A DNA stretch of 6,589 bases, taken from positions 1 to 6,589 of the forward strand of contig JALQUE010000136.1 in NCBI GenBank assembly GCA_023260815.1, read 5' to 3'. The DNA is from Roseovarius sp. GTDB lineage: Bacteria > Pseudomonadota > Alphaproteobacteria > Rhodobacterales > Rhodobacteraceae. A program made the position numbers and the translations under genes. The notes below the pieces were generated by a model. That model had not been told where the DNA came from. It saw only the letters and a list, made by a program, of their open reading frames with translations, and made no database searches. Below, in pieces: positions 1-5,019 of the stretch. Position 1 is the first letter of the stretch. Each line of letters starts with the position of its first letter.

Positions 1-527
1 GAGTTCACCGCGATCGGCTGGTAGGTCATGTTATTGGCTTTGAAATAATCAGCCAAGTTCAGCTCGGTGGTGGTGCCGGTCTGGATGCAGACCGTCGCGC
101 CATCGAGTTCCTTGGCCGAGGTGACACCCAACGATTTCGGAACCATGAAGCCCTGACCGTCGTAGTAGTTCACGCCGACGAATTCGAACTTCAGGTCGAC
201 ATCGCGCGAGAATGTCCATGTCGTGTTACGTGCGAGCAGGTCGATTTCACCCGAGGCCAGAGCGGTGAACCGCGTCTTGCCGGTCGTGGGCACGAATTCG
301 ACTGCAGTCGGATCACCGAGAACAGCAGCAGCAACTGCACGGCACACGCCGACATCGAAGCCTTGCCATTCGCCATTCGCGTCAGGCGCGGCGAAACCAA
401 CAAGACCAGTCGTCACGCCGCAGTTCAGCTTGCCACGGGCCTTGACGTCGTCAAGCGTGGCGGCTGCCGCAGCACCGGCGGAAAGCCCGGCAATCGTCAA
501 CGCGCCCAGAATCACGGTTTTTTTCAT
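1..527 (-). CDS. aapJ: General L-amino acid ABC transporter, periplasmic substrate-binding protein (AapJ/BztA type), partial
   Basis: This is the binding protein of a polar amino-acid ABC importer. It captures amino acids in the periplasm and delivers them to an inner-membrane permease/ATPase complex. The window holds 175 complete codons from the start, roughly half of the usual length of about 340; the C-terminus lies off the left edge. A Sec signal peptide is clear: MKKT, a hydrophobic stretch, then AGAAAAA at residues 17-23, with likely cleavage before TLDD. The mature part has typical family-3 binding-protein features: VKARGKLNCGV near 28-38, GFDVGVCRAVAAAVLGD near 56-72, TRFTALASGEIDLLARNTT near 85-103, and GQGFMVPK near 124-131. 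The start is backed by AGGAAGAGGT just upstream. The codons favour GCT, GTT and GGT more than neighbouring genes do, which I infer reflects high expression. The permease and ATPase genes (aapQMP or bztBCD) would lie to the left. Sequence alone does not separate Aap from Bzt specificity. Confidence 0.93.
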   Translation of the reverse strand, partial: MKKTVILGALTIAGLSAGAAAAATLDDVKARGKLNCGVTTGLVGFAAPDANGEWQGFDVGVCRAVAAAVLGDPTAVEFVPTTGKTRFTALASGEIDLLARNTTWTFSRDVDLKFEFVGVNYYDGQGFMVPKSLGVTSAKELDGATVCIQTGTTTELNLADYFKANNMTYQPIAVN

Positions 528-531
528 TTTT

Positions 532-541
532 ACCTCTTCCT
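532..541 (-). promoter_or_regulatory. Ribosome binding site of aapJ
   Basis: The minus strand reads AGGAAGAGGT followed by AAAA and the ATG at 527. It is a strong purine-rich Shine-Dalgarno at normal distance and fixes the start of the signal peptide. Confidence 0.8.
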
Positions 542-547
542 GATTGT

Positions 548-565
548 CCGCTCTTGCACGAGCGG
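548..565 (-). repeat. Short inverted repeat in the aapJ leader
   Basis: CCGCTC at 548-553 pairs with GAGCGG at 560-565 around a 6-base loop. The pairing is perfect over 6 bases. It lies 6 bases upstream of the aapJ Shine-Dalgarno, so if transcribed it would form a small hairpin just before the ribosome site. No U-run follows, so I do not call it a terminator. Its role is unknown; a 6-base stem can also occur by chance. Confidence 0.45.
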
Positions 566-582
566 TTTGTGCGGCTCGGAAC

Positions 583-641
583 ATCCAAACCAACGTTTAA
601 TTGGGGCGGCCCCCAATCAGTGCCATGGAGTTTGGTTGGAT
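583..641 (-). repeat. Nested inverted repeats upstream of aapJ
   Basis: The inner repeat is ATTGGGG (600-606) against CCCCAAT (611-617) with a 4-base loop, a perfect 7-base stem. The outer repeat is ATCCAA plus CCAA (583-588 and 590-593, one A bulged) against TTGG plus TTGGAT (632-635 and 636-641). Together they form a two-level foldable structure between the ATP12 stop and the aapJ start. It could be an operator, a leader RNA structure, or a terminator stem for the upstream operon; neither strand shows a U-run after the inner stem. Pairing is seen directly; function is inference. Confidence 0.45.
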
Positions 642-658
642 TCATCATGAAACGTCAA
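629..658 (-). promoter_or_regulatory. Weak candidate sigma-70 promoter for aapJ
   Basis: On the minus strand, TTGACG (653-658) matches the -35 consensus at five of six bases. It is followed after 18 bases by CAAACT (629-634), a poor -10 with three of six matches. A start near 622 would give a leader of about 95 bases carrying the inner hairpins at 600-617 and 548-565. The right arm of the outer inverted repeat lies in the spacer and -10, a position that would suit a regulator. This is only a candidate. Confidence 0.3.
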
Positions 659-701
659 GACCCGGATCACCAAAAACAATGATCAATTGCCCTTTGTTTC
701 C

Positions 702-1442
702 CTACGTCACCTGACCGAAAAGGCTTGGTTTCCATGCCCCGGCAAGATTATGAAACCGTTTGGCGGCCAAAAAGTCGCATTCTTTCCGGGCAGCATGCTC
801 GGAGGCTTCTTCGTCAATGCCCCATAGCTCTGCCTGCCACATCTCATCCACGCGGGAGACCTGCCAGAGACCCTCTGGCGCGCGGTAATCGGTCAGGGCG
901 GCGAACCCTATGATCAGGGAGCCGGACAGGCTAACGAGATCGTGAAAGGCTGTCAGGGTAAATGCATCCATTTTGTGCACATGGCCCGCCAAAGTGGCCA
1001 GCGCGTCCTGATCCTGCGGCGCGTGCATCACGCCGGTGACGGTGTGAAGGCGCACGCCAAACGCCGCGGCGGCCCAGTCAAGGAGAGGATCCCACGACTC
1101 GGATTGCCGCTGGACCAGTTCAACGGGGCTTGCGGCGCGGTAGCACAACAGATCGGCATCGCCATAATCCGCGATCATCTGCGCCACTTCGGCATGTTGG
1201 TGGCGGACCTTGTCGATGGCGGCATTGGCCGCACGCGTGACCGGCATGGTATGCGGGTCGATCACATCGTCCTGCGCATCCCATTCAGCGGCGATGGCAT
1301 GGGCCATGTCCTTGGTCGGGACGACGAGCGGCGCCTTGGCGGGCGTCTTGACCGGGCGACCATCGAGACGCACGGCAAAGCCGCCGTCCTGAGTGGCGAT
1401 CTCGGCGGATGTCCAGAATCGTTTGGCCTTCCATTCGCTCAT
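702..1442 (-). CDS. ATP12 family chaperone for F1-ATPase assembly
   Basis: The protein has 246 residues, a normal length for bacterial ATP12 homologues. In mitochondria Atp12 holds the free F1 alpha subunit until it joins beta; the alphaproteobacterial protein is expected to act likewise in the cytoplasm. Family features seen in order: KRFW at 7-10, LDGRPVKTPAKAPLVVPT at 26-43, EWDAQDDVIDPHTMP near 53-67, ADLLCYRA near 96-103, SLSGSLIIGFAAL near 171-183, and DEMWQAELWGIDEEA near 199-213. The ELWG region contains Glu205, the kind of conserved acidic position reported as important in Atp12; the exact correspondence is inferred. The chosen ATG overlaps the stop of the HAD gene in an ATGA and has GGGAGA seven bases upstream. 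A longer in-frame start at 1544 would extend back through the HAD gene and adds no family sequence. It is the last gene of the four-gene minus-strand operon, and no clear terminator follows. Confidence 0.92.
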   Translation of the reverse strand: MSEWKAKRFWTSAEIATQDGGFAVRLDGRPVKTPAKAPLVVPTKDMAHAIAAEWDAQDDVIDPHTMPVTRAANAAIDKVRHQHAEVAQMIADYGDADLLCYRAASPVELVQRQSESWDPLLDWAAAAFGVRLHTVTGVMHAPQDQDALATLAGHVHKMDAFTLTAFHDLVSLSGSLIIGFAALTDYRAPEGLWQVSRVDEMWQAELWGIDEEASEHAARKECDFLAAKRFHNLAGAWKPSLFGQVT

Positions 1443-2125
1443 GACGCTTTCTCCCACAGAAGATCGAGACAGGCGGGCAACTGGCTGAAATCGTCGATCA
1501 CGCGGGCCGCGTGGTGCAGATGCTCGCGCGGGTGATAGCCCCAACTGACGCCGATACCGGTGATGCCGGCGGCATGGGCCATCTCCATGTCAAAGCTTGT
1601 ATCGCCGATCATCACGGCGCACTCCGGCGCGACGCCGGTTTCAGACAACGCGGCCTGCAGCATCGACGGGTGCGGCTTGGACGGGTGATGATCGCTGACC
1701 TGCTGGGTCACGAAATAGCGGCGCATGTCATGGGCATCGAGCAGCTTGTCCAGCCCGCGCCGGGATTTTCCGGTGGCCACCCCCAACAGCACATCCGGGA
1801 TCGCATGGAGCATCTGGATCGCATCCAGCGCGCCGGGATAAAGCGGCGAGGATTGCGCGGCGCCAACCTGCGCGCGCAGATCCATGTAGGCTTCCTTGTA
1901 CCAATCGACCATCTGGCCATGCCGCGCCGGATCAAGCGCGGGGGCAAGCCGCGCCACGGCCACATCCAGCGACAGACCGACGATGCCAAGCACCGTTTCG
2001 CGCGGCGGAACCGGGTGATCGGCACGGTCGAACGCATGGGCCATCGCGGCAAGGATATCGGCCTGACTGTCGACCAGAGTGCCGTCCACGTCGAAGATGA
2101 CAAGACGCAGGGGGCCGGATGTCAT
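1439..2125 (-). CDS. HAD-superfamily (subfamily IA) phosphatase, phosphoglycolate-phosphatase-like
   Basis: The 228-residue protein is a complete haloacid-dehalogenase-type phosphohydrolase, probably cytoplasmic and Mg-dependent. Motif I is FDVDGTLVDS at 11-20, with Asp12 as nucleophile and Asp14 as acid/base. Motif II is GVATGK at 115-120 with Thr118. Motif III is SKPHP at 149-153 with Lys150. Motif IV is GDTSFDME at 174-181. A helical cap domain occupies about 20-95, as in subfamily IA. The closest named activities are phosphoglycolate phosphatase (Gph) and related small-phosphate phosphatases, but substrate cannot be read from the sequence, so no symbol is given. Its ATG overlaps the stop of the pseudouridine synthase gene as ATGA and is preceded by GAGGAT. 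Its own stop overlaps the ATP12 start the same way. The open frame extends upstream to 2185, but that extension lies inside the previous gene and has no HAD sequence. Confidence 0.93.
   Translation of the reverse strand: MTSGPLRLVIFDVDGTLVDSQADILAAMAHAFDRADHPVPPRETVLGIVGLSLDVAVARLAPALDPARHGQMVDWYKEAYMDLRAQVGAAQSSPLYPGALDAIQMLHAIPDVLLGVATGKSRRGLDKLLDAHDMRRYFVTQQVSDHHPSKPHPSMLQAALSETGVAPECAVMIGDTSFDMEMAHAAGITGIGVSWGYHPREHLHHAARVIDDFSQLPACLDLLWEKAS
1450..1455 (-). promoter_or_regulatory. Ribosome binding site of the ATP12 gene
   Basis: The minus strand reads GGGAGA, seven bases before the ATG at 1442 and inside the end of the HAD gene. It supports the overlapped start rather than the longer open frame. 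Confidence 0.65.
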
Positions 2126-3168
2126 TGCAGATCCTCGAACGGATCGTCCGGCGCCTCGGAGGTCTGCCACTGGAACATGTCCCATGTGCGTTTCATGTGA
2201 TCCGGCAAAGGCGCGGTCAGATGCAGGCGGGCCTTCGAAACGGGGTGTTCGAGCGTCAGGGAGCGGGCGTGGAGATGCAGTTTGCGGCTGATCTCGCCGC
2301 CCAGTTGGGCGCCCCAGCCGTCGCCCATGTTTTCCTGACCCGAGCCGCCATATTTACCGTCGCCCACAATAGGGTGGCCGATCTCGGCCATATGGGCGCG
2401 CAGCTGATGGGTGCGGCCCGTCACCGGCACGAGGGCCACCCAGGCGCAGCGGGCACCGGCGGATTCGATCACGGCGAAATCCGTGGTCGCGCGCTTGGCG
2501 CCGGGAGTGCTGTCGACGGCCTCGGGATGCAGGCAGAGCATCTTTTCGCCCTCGCCCTGCGCGCCATGTCCGGGCGCCTTGACCAGACCGAAGCGGATCG
2601 TGCCCATGCGCGGGCTTGGCACACCGGCGACGGCCGCCCAGTAGATCTTGCGGGTGTCGCGGTGACGGAACCCGGCGGTCAGCGTCTTGGCCACGGCGCG
2701 GCTGCGGGCGAGGATCAGAACACCCGAGGTATCCTTGTCCAACCGGTGAACCAGGCGGGGCTTTTCCTCGGCGCCGAAGCGCAGCGCGTCGGCCAGCCCG
2801 TCGACATGGCGGGTCTGCTTGCTGCCACCCTGCACCGGCAGGCCCGGGGGCTTGTTCAGCGCGATGATGTGATCGTCACGGTAGATCACGGTGGACTGGA
2901 TCATGCGCGCGTCGGCATCGCTGATCCGGCTGTGCGCCGCCGAGCTGTCGATCTGGCCGGGATCGGGCAGCGGCGGGATACGGACCTGCTGACCGACCTC
3001 GAGCCGGGTGTTGGCCTTGACGCGGCCACCATCGACCCGAAGCTCGCCCTTGCGGCACAGCTTTTCGATGCGCCCCTGAGAGACATGCGGGAAGTGCCGG
3101 CGCAGCCAGCGATCAAGCCGCTGATCGGAATCGCCTTCGGTTACCGTCAGTGTTTGAACGCCACTCAT
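2122..3168 (-). CDS. rluC: RluA-family 23S rRNA pseudouridine synthase, RluC-like
   Basis: The 348-residue protein converts specific uridines in RNA to pseudouridine; E. coli RluC modifies U955, U2504 and U2580 of 23S rRNA. An N-terminal S4 RNA-binding domain spans about 12-65 (DQRLDRWLRRHFPHVSQGRI, then LCRKGELRVDGGRVKANTRL). The catalytic domain begins near 95 with IYRDDHIIALNKPPGLPVQGG. The signature HRLDKDTSG at 141-149 carries the catalytic Asp144. Further family blocks are VTGRTHQLRAHMAEIGHPIVGD at 249-270, read as two adjoining motifs, and LHLHARSLTLEHP near 297-309. The combination of S4 domain, length and the catalytic motif favours RluC over RluA, but RluD-type target choice cannot be excluded. 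The ATG overlaps the crcB stop as ATGA and has GGGGGA seven bases upstream. The open frame continues to 3636, but that part runs over crcB in another frame and is not family sequence. Confidence 0.93.
   Translation of the reverse strand: MSGVQTLTVTEGDSDQRLDRWLRRHFPHVSQGRIEKLCRKGELRVDGGRVKANTRLEVGQQVRIPPLPDPGQIDSSAAHSRISDADARMIQSTVIYRDDHIIALNKPPGLPVQGGSKQTRHVDGLADALRFGAEEKPRLVHRLDKDTSGVLILARSRAVAKTLTAGFRHRDTRKIYWAAVAGVPSPRMGTIRFGLVKAPGHGAQGEGEKMLCLHPEAVDSTPGAKRATTDFAVIESAGARCAWVALVPVTGRTHQLRAHMAEIGHPIVGDGKYGGSGQENMGDGWGAQLGGEISRKLHLHARSLTLEHPVSKARLHLTAPLPDHMKRTWDMFQWQTSEAPDDPFEDLQ
2131..2136 (-). promoter_or_regulatory. Ribosome binding site of the HAD phosphatase gene
   Basis: The minus strand reads GAGGAT, five bases before the ATG at 2125 and inside the end of rluC. 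It supports the ATGA-overlap start. Confidence 0.6.
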
Positions 3169-3542
3169 GCCCATATCCCCCGTGCGATCCAGACGCCAAG
3201 CGCCAATGCGGCCAGCGAGCCTATGACCGAGAGCACCACGTAAAGCCCCGCCGAGCCAAGCTGGCCGCGCTCGTAAAGGGTGAATGCCTCGAGCGAGAAG
3301 GCCGAAAATGTGGTGAACCCGCCCAGAAGCCCGGCCATCACCAGCGGATTGAGATGCATGAGGCCCTTCTGCACCGAGAGAACCGCGAATATTCCGATCA
3401 GGAAAGAGCCGAGCACGTTGACACTCAGCACGCCGACGGGAAAGCCGGGGCCGGACAGCCGCAGCATCGCGAGCCCGGTGCCGAAGCGCAGCATCGCACC
3501 GATCGCGCCGCCAAGGGCCACCTGAAGAAAGGTCATGAACAT
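3165..3542 (-). CDS. crcB: CrcB/Fluc fluoride ion channel
   Basis: The 125-residue protein is a four-helix inner-membrane fluoride exporter that works as an antiparallel dimer and protects cytoplasmic enzymes such as enolase from fluoride. The length is typical. Family motifs seen: GGAIGAMLRF at 11-20, VNVLGSFLIG at 41-50 with conserved Asn42, and GGFTTFSAFSLE at 74-85, which holds the Phe box (Phe76, Phe79, Phe82). Hydrophobic helices lie at about 4-25, 34-56, 66-88 and 96-121. I placed the start at the ATG at 3542; the ATG at 3536 is also possible, and neither has a clear Shine-Dalgarno. The open frame runs upstream to 4004, but that stretch is intergenic and antisense to the glycerate kinase gene. 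It is the first gene of the operon and overlaps rluC by ATGA. I found no fluoride-riboswitch pattern upstream. Confidence 0.93.
   Translation of the reverse strand: MFMTFLQVALGGAIGAMLRFGTGLAMLRLSGPGFPVGVLSVNVLGSFLIGIFAVLSVQKGLMHLNPLVMAGLLGGFTTFSAFSLEAFTLYERGQLGSAGLYVVLSVIGSLAALALGVWIARGIWA
3176..3181 (-). promoter_or_regulatory. Ribosome binding site of rluC
   Basis: The minus strand reads GGGGGA, seven bases before the ATG at 3168 and inside the crcB end. For the alternative in-frame ATG at 3174 it would be only one base away, so it selects 3168. Confidence 0.65.
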
Positions 3543-3549
3543 GGCCGCG

Positions 3550-3578
3550 TCTGTCGCGCGCCACCCGTGGATTGTCAA
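3550..3578 (-). promoter_or_regulatory. Candidate promoter of the crcB operon, possibly giving a leaderless mRNA
   Basis: The minus strand has a perfect TTGACA (3573-3578), a 17-base spacer, and GACAGA (3550-3555), a weak -10. Seven bases separate the -10 from the crcB ATG at 3542, so transcription from this site would start at or next to the A of the start codon. That fits the lack of a Shine-Dalgarno before crcB. The -35 match is good and the -10 match is poor. Confidence 0.4.
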
Positions 3579-3655
3579 GCTGTGCTGATGTTTGGCGGCA
3601 GGGACCGCACGGCGTGCGAATGGATTTTTGCGGCACGGCGGACCGCCTGCAACGA

Positions 3656-3684
3656 TTGAACAGGGCGCCGCATTTCGCGAAAAT
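3656..3684 (+). promoter_or_regulatory. Candidate sigma-70 promoter of the glycerate kinase operon
   Basis: TTGAAC (3656-3661) and GAAAAT (3679-3684) each match four of six consensus bases and are separated by exactly 17 bases. A start near 3691 would leave a leader of about 60 bases before the ATG at 3753. The -10 overlaps the palindrome at 3673-3682. Confidence 0.4.
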
Positions 3685-3708
3685 TTGTGATTCAGGTGTT
3701 CCGCGAAA
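3673..3708. promoter_or_regulatory. Pair of near-identical palindromic sites, candidate operator
   Basis: TTTCGCGAAA at 3673-3682 is a perfect 10-base palindrome. TTCCGCGAAA at 3699-3708 differs from it at one base. The sites begin 26 bases apart; one overlaps the candidate -10 of the rightward operon and the other lies just after its predicted start. Such placement suits a repressor of the glycerate kinase operon. No regulator gene is present in the window to assign it to. Confidence 0.4.
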
Positions 3709-3752
3709 CGCTTTAGGGTGCCGGGTGTCACATACGAAAGGCCCGTTCCCCG

Positions 3753-5015
3753 ATGTCCGATCCGATCCCGTTTCTGCGCCGTCTGTTCGACCGGGCGGTC
3801 GAAGTGGCCGATCCCATGCAAAGCCTGGCGCACGCCCTTCCCGAGCGCCCCGAGGGGCGGCTGGTGGTGATCGGCGCCGGCAAGGCGAGCGCGCGGATGG
3901 CCGAAGCCGTCGAGGCGGTTTACGGCCCCTGCGAGGGGCTGGTCATCACGCGCTATGGCTATGCCCGGCCCTGCAAGGGGATCGAGATCGTGGAAGCCGC
4001 GCATCCGGTGCCGGATACCGCCGGACTGGAGGCGACGGCGCGAATGCTGGATCTGGTGCGGGGGCTTGGCGACGGCGACATGGTGCTGGCGCTGATTTCA
4101 GGTGGGGCATCGGCGTTGCTGGTGCAGCCTGCCGGGACGATTACGTTGGAGGAAAAACAGGCGGTGAACACGGCGCTTCTGGCCTCGGGCGCGCCGATTG
4201 GACAGATGAACGTGGTGCGCAAGCATCTGAGCCGGGTGAAAGGTGGGCAACTGGCCGCCGCCGCGCATCCCGCGCGGATGCTTGCACTGCTGATTTCGGA
4301 CGTGCCGGGCGACGATCCGGCGATGATCGGCTCGGGGCCGACGGTGGGGGATGCCAGCACCCCCGCAGACGCGCGCGCCATTCTGGAGCGGCACGCCATC
4401 GAGGTGCCGCAAACGGTGCGCGATGTGCTGGAGGGGCCGACCGGCGTTGTGCCCCCCGGCGACCCAAGGCTGTCCGGGGTCAAGAACGTGATCTATGCCG
4501 CCCCGTCGCAATCCCTTGAGGCCGCAGCGCATATCGGACGGGCCGAGGGGCTGAACGTGAGGGTTCTGGGCGATGCGCTGGAGGGAGAGGCGCGCGAGTT
4601 GGGGCGCGATCACGCGGCGCTGGCACTGGAAATTCAAAGTGCGCTTGGGCCGAAGGATACACCGGTGCTGCTGTTGTCGGGGGGGGAACTGACGGTCACG
4701 CGCAAGGGCGATGGCGTGGGCGGGCCGAATGCGGAATATGCGCTGGCTATGGCGATTGCGCTGGACGGGGCCGAGGGCATTCATGCGATGGCCTGCGATA
4801 CCGACGGGGTGGATGGCGCCGCCGAGGTGGCGGGGGCCGCCATTGGGCCGGACACCCTGAGCACGGCGCGCGCCGCCGGAGTGGACGCCGCCGAGGCGCT
4901 GGCCCGCAACGATGCGCATTCCTTTTTCGCGGCGGTGGGGGGTCAGGTGGTGACCGGGCCGACCCTGACCAATGTCAACGATTTTCGCGCAATCCTGATT
5001 GCGCCAAGGGAGTAG
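3753..5015 (+). CDS. ttuD: Glycerate 2-kinase, type 2 (MOFRL family; TtuD/GckA)
   Basis: This 420-residue cytoplasmic enzyme is expected to phosphorylate D-glycerate to 2-phosphoglycerate using ATP. It links hydroxypyruvate, glyoxylate or tartrate breakdown to glycolysis and serine metabolism. The N-terminal DUF4147 domain shows VVIGAGKASARMAEA at 38-52 with Lys44, LISGGASALL at 114-123, NVVRKHLSRVKGGQLA at 153-168 and SDVPGDDPAMIGSGPT at 182-197. The C-terminal MOFRL domain shows LLLSGGELTVT at 306-316, GGPNAEYAL at 323-331, ACDTDGVDG at 347-355 and TGPTLTNVND at 401-410. The length is normal. Older annotation calls such proteins hydroxypyruvate reductase (TtuD), but the motifs are those of the kinase family. 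Where many relatives have GGRNQE this protein has GGPNAE. The ATG at 3753 has only a weak GAAAGG about 11 bases upstream. It is first in a two-gene operon with the amidohydrolase and divergent from crcB. Confidence 0.92.
   Translation: MSDPIPFLRRLFDRAVEVADPMQSLAHALPERPEGRLVVIGAGKASARMAEAVEAVYGPCEGLVITRYGYARPCKGIEIVEAAHPVPDTAGLEATARMLDLVRGLGDGDMVLALISGGASALLVQPAGTITLEEKQAVNTALLASGAPIGQMNVVRKHLSRVKGGQLAAAAHPARMLALLISDVPGDDPAMIGSGPTVGDASTPADARAILERHAIEVPQTVRDVLEGPTGVVPPGDPRLSGVKNVIYAAPSQSLEAAAHIGRAEGLNVRVLGDALEGEARELGRDHAALALEIQSALGPKDTPVLLLSGGELTVTRKGDGVGGPNAEYALAMAIALDGAEGIHAMACDTDGVDGAAEVAGAAIGPDTLSTARAAGVDAAEALARNDAHSFFAAVGGQVVTGPTLTNVNDFRAILIAPRE
5006..5012 (+). promoter_or_regulatory. Ribosome binding site of the M20D amidohydrolase gene
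   Basis: AAGGGAG lies seven bases before the ATG at 5020 and ends immediately before the glycerate kinase stop codon TAG (5013-5015). It selects ATG 5020 over the in-frame TTG at 4999. Confidence 0.75.
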
Positions 5016-5019
5016 TCGC

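Noticed and set aside
606..627. Possible sigma-54 promoter (TGGCAC on the minus strand) before aapJ
   Set aside because: The -12 TTGC element is not at the required spacing; only the -24-like half is present.
665..684. Inverted repeat GATCA / TGATC after the ATP12 stop, considered as a terminator
   Set aside because: A 5-base stem with a 10-base AT-rich loop and no following U-run is too weak to call.
2119..3243. Long plus-strand open frame of 374 codons opposite rluC
   Set aside because: It is the antisense shadow of a complete RluC with a catalytic motif. It has no recognisable domain and such frames are common in high-GC DNA.
3606..3618. Hairpin CGCAC-GGC-GTGCG followed a few bases later by TTTTT
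   Set aside because: The stem is only 5 bases and the T-run is separated from it. It also lies between divergent genes, where no terminator is needed.
3169..3636. N-terminal extension of the RluC frame to 504 residues
   Set aside because: It overlaps crcB completely in another frame and lies before a good S4-domain start with ATGA overlap and ribosome site.
3543..4004. N-terminal extension of the CrcB frame to 279 residues
   Set aside because: It would run through the divergent intergenic region and antisense to the glycerate kinase; CrcB proteins are normally about 125 residues.
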